A stretch of 64,000 bases of DNA from Janthinobacterium sp. TB1-E2. Lineage in GTDB: Bacteria > Pseudomonadota > Gammaproteobacteria > Burkholderiales > Burkholderiaceae_D. Made by a program: the position numbers and the translations under genes. Each line of letters begins with the position of its first letter. The first letter of the stretch is position 1. A model generated the notes under the pieces. That model did no database searches, was not told the origin of the DNA, and worked only from the letters and a program-made list of their open reading frames with translations. The DNA is taken from positions 5,022,001 to 5,086,000 of the forward strand of contig NZ_CP142523.1 in the NCBI RefSeq assembly GCF_036885605.1. Reading direction: 5' to 3'. Positions 7,565 through 16,279 of the stretch are shown here, piece by piece.

Positions 7565-7927
7565 CTACTTGTTGCGCGACCCCGAGCTGGAACCGGAACC
7601 GCCGCTTTGCTTGTTGCCACTGTCGCGGCCGCCATCCTGGTTCATGCTGGCATTGTCGCGCGAACCGCTGGAGCTGGAGGCGCTTTGCCGGTTGGCATCG
7701 TTCTTGTGGCTTTGGCTGCCTGCGCGGCGGGCCTCTTCGGACGTGAATTCATGGGCCGTGCCTTTTTCATGCGCGGCACGTCCGCCTTCACTGGCGATTT
7801 CACGCTGCTGGGCGGGGTCCATGGAAGCGAAACCCCGTTTGCTGGTATCGCTTTGCTTGTTGCCGCCGCTGCTACTGCTGCTACTGGTTTTACTACCTTG
7901 CTGTTTATTGTCGCTCGATGTGGCCAT
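7565..7927 (-). CDS. KGG-motif stress-induced protein
   Basis: 120 residues from the ATG at 7927, preceded by AAGGAG; the frame runs further upstream but lacks a ribosome site there. The sequence is Ser/Gly/Asn/Lys-rich and carries the stress-induced repeat block KRGFASMDPAQQREIASEGG followed by RAAHEKGTAHEFTSEEAR, matching the KGG/GsiB-type repeat (Pfam Stress-induced bacterial acidophilic repeat). Such proteins are very hydrophilic, probably disordered, and accumulate in stationary phase, desiccation or osmotic stress. It is monocistronic. About 200 bases on either side hold no other recognised gene. Confidence 0.85.
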   Translation of the reverse strand: MATSSDNKQQGSKTSSSSSSGGNKQSDTSKRGFASMDPAQQREIASEGGRAAHEKGTAHEFTSEEARRAGSQSHKNDANRQSASSSSGSRDNASMNQDGGRDSGNKQSGGSGSSSGSRNK

Positions 7928-8132
7928 GATGATCTCCTTGATCGATGGAATCAGAAACAATGCAAAAAACAATGCAAACCATGCAAATCTTCCCCCTCGC
8001 ATGGCAAGGGAACCGTCATCTTAGTGCGCGCATGGGCCACAAGAAATAGGAGGATGGCAAGAGCGCATGTAGGATGAGTCCCGCCTACGGTAGCGTAGTT
8101 ACTTTCAGTTTTCCACCAAAAGTACCAGACAC

Positions 8133-8819
8133 TCAGCAGTTAACGGGCAGCGGGAAAATCGCCGCGTCCGCCGTCACGTAGACGCGCTCGCCAGCTCCTG
8201 GGCGCACCGCATGGCCGCCCGTGAAGGCGCCAAACGAGGGCAAAATGGCGCGCTGCTGGCCCAGCAGGAAACACGGCAGGCGCAAGCCGCCCCCATGTCG
8301 TTCCGTCCCTGCTGCGCGCAAGTGGAACACGGGATGCACGTGGCCGGCCAGCACGTAACCGGACGCCACCGTATCCGGATGATGGCAAAACGACAGCTTG
8401 CCCACCTGGTGCGGTTCGTCGACCATGCGTATCTGCAGCACGGCGGCCGGATCGCCCGCATGCGCATCGTGGTTGCCACGCACTACCGTCAAGCGCAGGT
8501 CCCGATGGCGCGCACGCCAAGCCAGCATAGCCGCCACGGTGGCGGGCGCATGGGCGGCGCGCGCGTGCAGAAAGTCGCCGAGAAAGACGATTTCCTCGCA
8601 AGCGTAACTGGCCAGCAAGCTGTCGAGCGCCAGCAGGTTTTGCGTCGTGGTGCCGCGTGGCACGGGTACGCCCAGCGCGCGAAACGCGGCCGCCTTGCCG
8701 AAATGGATGTCGGCGACGACCAGCATCTTGCGCGCCGGCCAATAGATGGCCTTGTGCGCCAGCAGCCAGACTATCTCGCCAGCCAGCTCCACCACGCAGT
8801 GCGCTTGCTGGCCGCTCAT
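8133..8819 (-). CDS. pdeM: Ligase-associated DNA endonuclease PdeM (MPE)
   Basis: 228 residues with the full binuclear metallophosphoesterase motif set: ADIHFGK (DxH), FLGDFLH (GD), RGNHDAH (GNHD), CHHP and AGHVHPVF (GHxH). It belongs to the ligase-associated branch; the Pseudomonas putida homologue is a manganese-dependent DNA endonuclease. The start ATG overlaps the helicase stop as ATGA, so the two are translationally coupled. It is the last gene of the exonuclease-ligase-Lhr-PdeM repair operon. It is cytoplasmic and probably trims damaged or hairpin DNA before ligation; that step is inferred from the conserved gene set. Confidence 0.93.
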   Translation of the reverse strand: MSGQQAHCVVELAGEIVWLLAHKAIYWPARKMLVVADIHFGKAAAFRALGVPVPRGTTTQNLLALDSLLASYACEEIVFLGDFLHARAAHAPATVAAMLAWRARHRDLRLTVVRGNHDAHAGDPAAVLQIRMVDEPHQVGKLSFCHHPDTVASGYVLAGHVHPVFHLRAAGTERHGGGLRLPCFLLGQQRAILPSFGAFTGGHAVRPGAGERVYVTADAAIFPLPVNC

Positions 8820-11281
8820 GCGGCCGCCTTTTCCAGCGCGCTGACCAGGCGCGCCACCCGGTCCGACAGCTTTTCCGTCGTCAGCTGTTCGCGGAAGCGC
8901 TCGACCATCAGGCCGAAGGCAAATGGCGATGCCCGCTCCAGCGCTTGCAGGGAAATGCGCCGTCCATGCAGCTCGCGCAAGGTGGCGCGCAGGCGCGTCA
9001 ATTCCAGTTCCTGTTCCAGCACTTCGCGCTGCGCCTGCGTGAGCAGCAGATTGGCCGCATCGTGCTTGCGGAACACTTCAAAAAACAGCGAGGACGAGGC
9101 CTGCAACTGGCGCGCGCTTTTTGGCTGGCCCGGATAGCCCTGGAACACGAGGCCGGCGATGCGGGCGATTTCGCGGAAGCGCCGCTGCGACAGCTCCGTC
9201 GCATTCAGGCTGGCCAGTACGTCCTCGAGCAGATTGTCCGTGCTGAACAGGGCAAGGTCGGCGCCGCTGGCCCCCGACAACAGCGGCGCAAAATCGATGT
9301 CGTCCGCGCCCAGCAATTCAAAGCCGTAATCGTTGACGGCGATCGACAAGGTCGCCGGCTGCACGCGCGCGATGCGGTAGGCCAGCAGGGACGCCAGGCC
9401 CAGGTGCACGGAGCGTCCCGCAAACGGATACACGAACAGGTGGTGGCCTTCGCGGCTGGACAAGGTCTCCACCAACAGGGCCGCGCACGTGGGCAGGCTC
9501 GACCATGCCTGCTGGATGGCCAGCAGCGGCGCCAGCGCGCGCATTTCCGGCCCGCTGGCCTTGCCTTCCTGCGCCAGTTGCAACTGGTCGAGCACGGCAT
9601 GCGCGAGTTCCGACGACAGCGGCATCTTGCCGCCCTGCCAGCGCGGCACGGCGCCGCGGCTGCCCGTGGCGCGCCGCACGTAGGCCGTCATCTCGTGCAC
9701 GCGCACGAATTCCAGGATGCGCCCGCCAAACAGAAAATGGTCACCCGGCTTCAGGCGCGCGATGAATGATTCCTCGATACTGCCGATGCGCCCGCCACCG
9801 AGGAACTTGACCTGGATCGCCGCCTCCGAGACGATGGTGCCGATGCTCATGCGGTGGCGCCGCGCCAGCGCCACGTCCGGCACGCGGTACACGCCCTCCT
9901 CGTCCGGCAGCACTCTGCGGTATTCCGGATACACGGTCAGGCTTTGCCCGCCGCGCGCGACGAAATCGAGCGCCCATTGCCACTCGTCCGGGGTCAGGTG
10001 GCGGTAGGACCAGGCCGCGCGCACTTCCGCGTACAGCTCGGCAGACTGGAAACCGCCGCCCAGCGCGATCGTCACCAGGTGCTGCACCAGCACGTCGAGC
10101 GGCTTGTCCGGCACGGGCCGCGCTTCCAGGTGGCCTTGCGCCAGGGCAGTGCGGGCAGCGGCCGCTTCCAGCAATTCCAGGCTGTTGGTGGGTACGAGGG
10201 TGACGCGCGAAATGCGTCCTGGCGCGTGGCCGCTGCGCCCGGCCCGCTGCACCAGGCGCGCGATGCCTTTCGCGCTGCCCACCTGCAGCACCCGCTCGAC
10301 GGGCAGGAAATCGACGCCCAGGTCCAGGCTGGACGTGCACACGACGGCTTTCAGCTCGCCCGTTTTCAAGTGCTGCTCGACCCACTCGCGCACTTCGCGG
10401 TCCAGCGAACCGTGGTGCAGGGCGATCAGTCCCGCCCAGTCGGGCCGCGCATCGAGCAGGTGCTGGTACCACAGCTCGGCCTGCGAACGCGTGTTGGTAA
10501 ACACCAGCGTGGTGGCGCTGCCTTCGATCTCGGCAATCAAAGGCTGCAGCATCTGGATGCCCAGGTGGCCGCCCCAGGGGAAGCGCGTGGGGTTGACGGG
10601 GATCAGGCTGTCGACGAGGATGCGCTTCTTGACTTTGCCTTCGACCAGCACGCCGGTGTTTTCCTCGCCCAGCAAGACATCCTGCGCCTGCTGCAAATTA
10701 CCCAGGGTGGCCGACAGGCCCCACGTCATCAATGCGCCACTCCAGCGGCGCAAGCGGGCCAGCGCCAGCTGCACCTGCACGCCGCGCTTGCTGCCCATCA
10801 ATTCATGCCACTCGTCGACGATCACGGTTTCCAGCAGGCTGAAACGTTCGCGGGCATCCACCTGGCTCAGCATCAGGGACAGGCTTTCCGGCGTCGTGAC
10901 GAGCACATCGGGCCAGGCCTTCGCCTGGCGCGCCCGCTGCGCCGCGCTCGTGTCGCCCGTGCGCGCCTCGATGCGCCAGCCGGGCGCCAGCTCGGCACCA
11001 GACGCCTGCAAGGCACGCACCGTGTCGGCCGCCAGCGCCCGCATGGGCGTGATCCACAGCACGCGCAAGCCCTGCTTTCGCCCCTTGCGTTGTAGTCGCT
11101 CGGCGCGCAGCAAGGCGCCGAACCAGACGGCATACGTTTTGCCGGATCCCGTGCTCGCATGCAGCAGGCCAGGTTGTCCCTGTGCAGCCGCACGCCAGAC
11201 GGCGCGCTGGAACGGGAATACCGTCCAGCCGCGCGCGGCAAACCAGGCGTCGATGCGCTGCGCCAGCGCGCTTTTGCTCAT
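8816..11281 (-). CDS. lhr: Ligase-associated DEXH-box helicase, Lhr core type
   Basis: 821 residues, superfamily 2. Motifs in order: Q-like FPFQRAVW, Walker [14 protein letters not shown] (near 45), [25 protein letters not shown] (DExH box), [28 protein letters not shown] and [12 protein letters not shown] winged-helix region follows, then a beta-rich Lhr-core C-terminal domain. The length matches the Lhr-core proteins found next to DNA ligases, and is about half that of full-length Lhr. This family translocates 3' to 5' on single-stranded DNA and unwinds RNA:DNA hybrids in characterised relatives. It starts seven bases after the ligase stop and overlaps pdeM by ATGA. Confidence 0.94.
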   Translation of the reverse strand: MSKSALAQRIDAWFAARGWTVFPFQRAVWRAAAQGQPGLLHASTGSGKTYAVWFGALLRAERLQRKGRKQGLRVLWITPMRALAADTVRALQASGAELAPGWRIEARTGDTSAAQRARQAKAWPDVLVTTPESLSLMLSQVDARERFSLLETVIVDEWHELMGSKRGVQVQLALARLRRWSGALMTWGLSATLGNLQQAQDVLLGEENTGVLVEGKVKKRILVDSLIPVNPTRFPWGGHLGIQMLQPLIAEIEGSATTLVFTNTRSQAELWYQHLLDARPDWAGLIALHHGSLDREVREWVEQHLKTGELKAVVCTSSLDLGVDFLPVERVLQVGSAKGIARLVQRAGRSGHAPGRISRVTLVPTNSLELLEAAAARTALAQGHLEARPVPDKPLDVLVQHLVTIALGGGFQSAELYAEVRAAWSYRHLTPDEWQWALDFVARGGQSLTVYPEYRRVLPDEEGVYRVPDVALARRHRMSIGTIVSEAAIQVKFLGGGRIGSIEESFIARLKPGDHFLFGGRILEFVRVHEMTAYVRRATGSRGAVPRWQGGKMPLSSELAHAVLDQLQLAQEGKASGPEMRALAPLLAIQQAWSSLPTCAALLVETLSSREGHHLFVYPFAGRSVHLGLASLLAYRIARVQPATLSIAVNDYGFELLGADDIDFAPLLSGASGADLALFSTDNLLEDVLASLNATELSQRRFREIARIAGLVFQGYPGQPKSARQLQASSSLFFEVFRKHDAANLLLTQAQREVLEQELELTRLRATLRELHGRRISLQALERASPFAFGLMVERFREQLTTEKLSDRVARLVSALEKAAA

Positions 11282-11288
11282 CGCTTGC

Positions 11289-12920
11289 TCATGTGGCCTG
11301 GACCAGCATGGCCTTCAGCGTGTCCAGCGTGTCCGCATCGGCGATGGCCTTGTCGTCACGCCGGCGCAGGATGCGGGGAAAGCGCACGGCGATGCCCGCC
11401 TTGTGGCGGCTGGACGCGGCGATGCCTTCGAAGCCGATCTCGAACACCATCGTCGGCTTGACGCTGCGCACGGGGCCGAATTTTTCTATCGTCGTCTTGC
11501 GGATGGCGGCGTCGACTTGGCCGATCTCCGCATCCGTCAAGCCCGAATACGCCTTGGCGAACGGCACCAGCTTGCGCTCGCCTTCCTCAACGTCATCCCA
11601 GACGGCAAACGTGTAATCCGTGTACAGCGACGCGCGCCGGCCGTGACCCGCCTGGGCGTAGATCAGCACGGCGTCGATCGAATACGGGTCGATCTTCCAC
11701 TTCCACCAGGTGCCCACATCTTTCGTGCGACCCACACCATACGCGGCAGACATGGCCTTGAGCATCATGCCCTCCACCCCGCGCGCCCGCGATTCAGCGC
11801 GGATGGCCGCCAGCGCCTCCCAGCTTGCCGCCGCTATACGCGGCGACAGGCGCAGCGCGTCAGAACCGACGCCGGCCACCACCGTTTCCAGCAATGCGCG
11901 CCGTTCGAGCTGGGGCAGCTGGCGCACGTCCACGCCATCGAGTTCCAGCACATCGTAGGCCACGAGCACGGCCGGCAATTCGGCCAGCAGCTTGGACGAC
12001 ACGCTCTTGCGGCCCATGCGTTGTTGCAGATCGGCAAACGGCGCCGGCACGTCGCCCGGCTGCCAGACGAGGATTTCGCCATCGAGTACGGTACCCTCGG
12101 GCAAGGCCAGCTGCGCCAGCTCGGGAAACCGCTCCGTGATCAATTCCTCGCCACGCGACCACAGCCAGTTCACGCCTTCGCGGCGCAGCAGCTGGGCGCG
12201 CATGCCGTCGTATTTCCACTCGACCAGCCAGTCGCCGATATCACCGAGACTCTGCGGCTCCGCCTGCAAGGGATAGGCGAGGAAGAACGGATACGGCTGG
12301 CCGCCGCGCAGCGCATGTTCGCCGTCCGACTGCGCGGCGATCAGTTTGAGAAAGCCCGCGCCCGTGGGGCTGACCTTGCCATCGGTCCAACCCATCAGGC
12401 GCTGGGCGATCAGCTTGCTGTCGACGGCGGCGATGGAGGCCAGCGCGCGCGTCACCAGCAGTTTGGACACGCCCACGCGAAAGCCGCCGCCGATCAGTTT
12501 GATCAACAAAAAACGTTCGCGCGTTTCCAGTTCGTCCCAGTAGGCCAGCAAGTCGGTGCGGATGGTCTCGGGCGGCGCGCCGCGCAACGGTGCGATACGC
12601 TGCTCGACCCACTCAGCCAGGCCGACGTCGCTGCGTTTGGTGGGCGCGGGCAGGATCAGGGCAATGGTTTCGGCCAGGTCGCCGACGGCGTGATAGGCCT
12701 CGTCGAACAGCCAGGCATCGAGGCCCGCCCGTTCGGTCGCGTACTCGCGCAGCAACTTGGTGGGCACGGCCTGGCGCGGCTTGCCGCCGGCCAGGAAGTA
12801 CACGGCCCAGGCCGCGTTTTCCGGCGAGGCGCCACGAAAATACGCTTGCAGCGCCGCCAGCTTGCGGCTGGTGGAGGTCGTCTCGTCGAGTTCCGCGTAC
12901 AGCCGGGCAAAGTCACGCAT
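11289..12920 (-). CDS. ATP-dependent DNA ligase (repair operon type)
   Basis: 543 residues from the ATG at 12920 ([20 protein letters not shown]). This start overlaps the exonuclease stop by eight bases; the longer upstream frame would overlap it by about 70 and is unlikely. An N-terminal helical DNA-binding domain (1-200) precedes the nucleotidyltransferase core with motif [11 protein letters not shown] (Lys as AMP attachment site), [15 protein letters not shown] and the motif V region TWWKWKIDP, then an OB domain with a C-terminal [12 protein letters not shown]. This is a bacterial LigB/LigC-like ATP-dependent ligase separate from the NAD-dependent replicative LigA. It probably seals breaks processed by its operon partners. 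Confidence 0.93.
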   Translation of the reverse strand: MRDFARLYAELDETTSTSRKLAALQAYFRGASPENAAWAVYFLAGGKPRQAVPTKLLREYATERAGLDAWLFDEAYHAVGDLAETIALILPAPTKRSDVGLAEWVEQRIAPLRGAPPETIRTDLLAYWDELETRERFLLIKLIGGGFRVGVSKLLVTRALASIAAVDSKLIAQRLMGWTDGKVSPTGAGFLKLIAAQSDGEHALRGGQPYPFFLAYPLQAEPQSLGDIGDWLVEWKYDGMRAQLLRREGVNWLWSRGEELITERFPELAQLALPEGTVLDGEILVWQPGDVPAPFADLQQRMGRKSVSSKLLAELPAVLVAYDVLELDGVDVRQLPQLERRALLETVVAGVGSDALRLSPRIAAASWEALAAIRAESRARGVEGMMLKAMSAAYGVGRTKDVGTWWKWKIDPYSIDAVLIYAQAGHGRRASLYTDYTFAVWDDVEEGERKLVPFAKAYSGLTDAEIGQVDAAIRKTTIEKFGPVRSVKPTMVFEIGFEGIAASSRHKAGIAVRFPRILRRRDDKAIADADTLDTLKAMLVQAT

Positions 12921-13953
12921 GGGCGACGTCCTCCGCTGCCGTGGATGCACCGGGCGCACCGTCATCGGCCTCGTCGTCGCCATACTCCGTCTCGAAGCCG
13001 CCCGCCTGCCAGCCGTTCTGCTGCAGCCAGCGCACCATCACGGGAATCGAGCCGTGCGTGACGATGATGCGTTCGGCCTGCGTGGCCGTGATCGCTTGCA
13101 TCAGGCCGGGCCAGTCGGCATGGTCGGACAGGACAAAACCCCGGTCCACGCCGCGCCGCCGGCGCGCGCCGCGCAACAGCATCCAGCCGCTGGCGAACGC
13201 ATCGCTGTAGTCGCCGAAACGCTTCATCCACGGCGAACCGGCGGCCGACGGCGGCGCGATCACCATCGCCGTCTTCAGGGCCGCCTTGTCCGTCACGTCG
13301 CTCACCATCACGGTGGTGGGCAAGGCCACGCCCGATTCGCGGTAGACCTGCGTCAAGGCCTGCGCCGCGCCATGGCAGATGATGGGGCCGATGGAAGGAT
13401 CGAGCCCGGCCAGGATGCGCTGCGCCTTGCCGAAGGCATAGCAGAACAGCACGCTGGTGCGCCCTTCGGCCGCATTCCTGCGCCACCATTGGTTGATGTC
13501 GTCATAAACTTCCTGTGGCGCCTGCCAGCGGTAGATGGGCAGGCCGAAGGTCGATTCCGTAATAAAAGTATCGCAGCGCACGGGCTCGAACGGTACGCAC
13601 GTGGGGTCCGGCTGCAGCTTGTAGTCGCCCGACGCCACCCACACTTGGCCGCCCACTTCCATGCGCACCTGGGCCGAACCCAGCACGTGGCCGGCCGGAT
13701 GCAGCGACACGCGCACGCCGTGGTGCTCGATGGTCTCGCCATAGGCGAGGCCCTGGATGGACACGGCGCCCAGGCGCGCGCGCAGCACTTGCTCGCCGGG
13801 CGCGGCGCACAGGTAATGCCGGTGCCCGACACGCGCATGGTCGGCGTGCGCATGCGTGATGATGGCGCGATCGACGGGACGCCACGGGTCGATGTAGAAC
13901 TGACCCGGCACACAGTACAAGCCTTCCTTGCGCACCACCACCATGTCTGCCAT
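12913..13953 (-). CDS. Ligase-associated DNA exonuclease (metallo-beta-lactamase/beta-CASP fold)
   Basis: 346 residues. The N-terminal part carries the metal-binding motif THAHADHAR (HxHxDH), and later come HPAGHVLGSAQV, VASGDYKLQPDPTC (Asp ligand), and VLSDHADWPGL with the beta-CASP region. It matches the ligase-associated exonuclease family, related to SNM1/Artemis-type nucleases. It is first in the operon, with its stop inside the start of the ligase gene. No promoter is obvious in the 90 bases between it and recQ, though both genes run the same way, so read-through from recQ is possible. The nuclease class is certain; substrate polarity is not visible from sequence. Confidence 0.93.
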   Translation of the reverse strand: MADMVVVRKEGLYCVPGQFYIDPWRPVDRAIITHAHADHARVGHRHYLCAAPGEQVLRARLGAVSIQGLAYGETIEHHGVRVSLHPAGHVLGSAQVRMEVGGQVWVASGDYKLQPDPTCVPFEPVRCDTFITESTFGLPIYRWQAPQEVYDDINQWWRRNAAEGRTSVLFCYAFGKAQRILAGLDPSIGPIICHGAAQALTQVYRESGVALPTTVMVSDVTDKAALKTAMVIAPPSAAGSPWMKRFGDYSDAFASGWMLLRGARRRRGVDRGFVLSDHADWPGLMQAITATQAERIIVTHGSIPVMVRWLQQNGWQAGGFETEYGDDEADDGAPGASTAAEDVAHA

Positions 13954-14043
13954 GCCCTGCCCCCTGCCTTAAAAAAAGCGCGTTGGAATGGGCTGATTCT
14001 AGCGCTCTTGCGCCAAATCACTGTTCGGCAGCGCACCATGGCT

Positions 14044-15717
14044 TCACGCGGGGACGACGAACTCGGCCATGAAGGTACGCGTGGTGTTTTCCGGAAAGGC
14101 AATGGTGACCTGGTCGCCCGCCACGGACAGCACGGTGCCAATCTGGTAGCGCGGTACGCGCACGCGGCTGCCGACGGCGATCTGGGGTGCCGGCGCTGGC
14201 GGTGGCGTTTCAGCAGGCGCGGGCGGGAATTCGTCAAGGCTGATGGGCGCGGCCAGCGCGGGCGGCGACTGGCAATTGTCGCAGGTGCAGCAGCGCTCGA
14301 AATCGCCGGCATCGCCAAAATAATCGAGCAGCAGTTTCCAGCGGCACAGGCCGCTTTGCGCATACGCCACCATCTGCTCGAGCGCCTGCTTGTCGCGCTC
14401 CTGCTTGTCGACATAGATCTGCGCCAGCTGCGCATACGCAGGCGTGGCGGCCGACTGGGCTGTCAAGCGGTAGCCGAGCTTGCGGTCCTGGCGCAGCAGC
14501 TTGCCGTCTTTTAACAGTTTCAGGCACACCTTCAAGTGGCCGTCGGAAAACTCGGGCAGGCGCGCTGCCAGGGCGGCAAACGCGAACGTGGCTGGTAATT
14601 CTTGCGCGGCCGCCACGATGGCGGCCAGTTCTTCGGCCGTGGGATAGTGCTTGGCCAGGAAAAATTGCTGCACCCGCTTGTCTTCCTGGAAGTACAGCAA
14701 GGTGCAGTCGGCGGGCAAGCCGTCGCGCCCTGCCCGGCCCGATTCCTGGTAATACGCTTCCAGATTGGCCGGCACCTGCAAGTGGATGACGAAGCGCGTG
14801 TCGGGCTTGTCGATGCCCATGCCGAACGCGTTGGTGGCGACCATGATGCGGCGCTCGCCATTCATGAACAAGTCCTGGTTGTGCTTGCGCTCGCGCGCCG
14901 CCAGCTTGCCGTGGTAGCACGTGACGCTCTCGCCCAGTTCCTCCAGCCGCGCCGCCAGGTCCTCGACGGCCTTGACGGTGGCCGCATACACGATGCCCAC
15001 GCCGGGCGTCTCGCGCAGCAGGCGCAAGACTTCGTCCTGTTTCTCTCCCGCATTCGTGACCTGGATCACGCGGTAGCGCAAATTGGCGCGGTAGATGCCC
15101 GTGTTGATGACCTGCAGCTTGCGCGCTTCGAGCTGCGCGTCGATATCGGCTATCACTTCCCCGGTGGCCGTGGCCGTCAGCGCCAGCACGGGCGGACGGC
15201 CCAGCGCGCGCAGGGCGGCCGCGATTTCCAGGTAGGCGGGACGGAAGTCGTGGCCCCACTGGGAAATGCAATGGGCTTCATCGATGACGACCAGGCTGGG
15301 CGGCGCGCTGGCCAGCAAGGACAGGAACTCGGGCATCGCCAGGCGTTCCGGCGTGCAAAAAATGATCAGCCTGCCGCCCTGGGCGATGCGGGCGATGGCG
15401 TCGTCCTCTTCGGCGCGCGACAGGCTGCTGTTGAGCTGCACGGCCGTGATGCCCAGTTCGTGCAGCTTTTCCAGCTGGTCCTTCATCAGCGAAATCAGCG
15501 GCGACACGACCAGGGTCGCGCCCGGCAACAGGGCGGCGGGTAGCTGGTAGCACAGGGACTTGCCGCTGCCGGTGGGCATGATGGCCAGGGTATCGCGCCC
15601 GGCCAGCACGCTGTCGATGACTTCCTGCTGGCCCGTGCGCAGCCGTGCCACACCAAATACCGAACGCAGCAGACGCTGGATGTGTCGACCAGACTTGTTC
15701 AGCGAAGCAAGCATCAT
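14044..15717 (-). CDS. recQ: RecQ-family ATP-dependent DNA helicase, no HRDC domain
   Basis: 557 residues. Helicase motifs: FGVARLRTGQQEVID (motif 0), PTGSGKSLCYQLP (Walker A), SPLISLMKDQ, DEAHCISQWGHDFRP (DEAH plus the RecQ aromatic-rich loop), LTATAT, ATNAFGMGIDKPD and QESGRAGRDG. The RecQ zinc module follows (CRWKLLLDYFGD then CCTCDNC near residue 475). The C-terminus lacks HRDC and instead has a Pro-rich linker and a small SH3-like tail (VGSRVRVPRYQIGTVLS), so it is shorter than E. coli RecQ (about 610). Two adjacent ATGs could start it (15717 or 15714). It lies beside the repair operon and probably acts in recombination repair. Confidence 0.92.
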   Translation of the reverse strand: MMLASLNKSGRHIQRLLRSVFGVARLRTGQQEVIDSVLAGRDTLAIMPTGSGKSLCYQLPAALLPGATLVVSPLISLMKDQLEKLHELGITAVQLNSSLSRAEEDDAIARIAQGGRLIIFCTPERLAMPEFLSLLASAPPSLVVIDEAHCISQWGHDFRPAYLEIAAALRALGRPPVLALTATATGEVIADIDAQLEARKLQVINTGIYRANLRYRVIQVTNAGEKQDEVLRLLRETPGVGIVYAATVKAVEDLAARLEELGESVTCYHGKLAARERKHNQDLFMNGERRIMVATNAFGMGIDKPDTRFVIHLQVPANLEAYYQESGRAGRDGLPADCTLLYFQEDKRVQQFFLAKHYPTAEELAAIVAAAQELPATFAFAALAARLPEFSDGHLKVCLKLLKDGKLLRQDRKLGYRLTAQSAATPAYAQLAQIYVDKQERDKQALEQMVAYAQSGLCRWKLLLDYFGDAGDFERCCTCDNCQSPPALAAPISLDEFPPAPAETPPPAPAPQIAVGSRVRVPRYQIGTVLSVAGDQVTIAFPENTTRTFMAEFVVPA

Positions 15718-15830
15718 TGCCGTCCTAAAAGTAAAAGCACCATGCCGGCGCCACAGCGCCAGGGTGCAGCTACTTTACGGCCGGGCCTGGCGCACCGCCA
15801 TAGGACGGGCACCACAGCTGACGTAGGAAT

Positions 15831-16229
15831 TCAGGAAGCAAACAGGATGGCCCAGAACAGCATCAACAAACCGGCAATCGACACGCACCACACGAGCGTG
15901 CGCACGACGGGCACGCCAAACGCGTACAGGGGCAGGTACAGCACGCGCGCGGCCAGGTACAGGGCGGCGCCGTACAGGGTCAGCGCGCTTTCCTGCGCCG
16001 TCACGTGGGCGATCAGCACGGCGGCGGCGAACAGGGGCAGGGTTTCGAACAGGTTCGCCTGGGCCCGCCGCAAGCGGCCCGTGATCTTGCCCACGGGCGG
16101 GCCGTCGCCGTCGCGCGCGCTCACGTTATAGGCCGTGCCCGTTTCACGCGTGCGGAACAGCGCGGGCAGGAGGATTTGCACCAGCGCCAGCACAAGGGTA
16201 CAGGCCAGCATCGTCAGTTCAGGAGTCAT
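15831..16229 (-). CDS. MAPEG family membrane protein
   Basis: 132 residues from the ATG beginning MTPELTMLACTLVLALVQIL; an upstream in-frame ATG gives an unlikely hydrophilic extension. Four hydrophobic segments fit the MAPEG fold: about 4-24, 65-85, 92-110 and 112-131. The motif RAQANLFETLPLFAAAVL is the family signature (RAxxNxxE). Bacterial MAPEG proteins are inner-membrane relatives of glutathione-dependent eicosanoid enzymes, and their substrates are mostly unknown. It lies alone between recQ and the hybrid kinase, both on the same strand with gaps of about 110 and 50 bases. Confidence 0.88.
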   Translation of the reverse strand: MTPELTMLACTLVLALVQILLPALFRTRETGTAYNVSARDGDGPPVGKITGRLRRAQANLFETLPLFAAAVLIAHVTAQESALTLYGAALYLAARVLYLPLYAFGVPVVRTLVWCVSIAGLLMLFWAILFAS

Positions 16230-16279
16230 CCATTTGCCTCTGCAGGGTGAGACGGGCAAGCCGTGGGAGCGCGTGCCTG

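Noticed and set aside
10104..13061. Long plus-strand frame over the helicase and ligase
   Set aside because: Same shadow effect; it spans two real genes with full motif sets on the minus strand and is Arg/Ser/Ala-rich.
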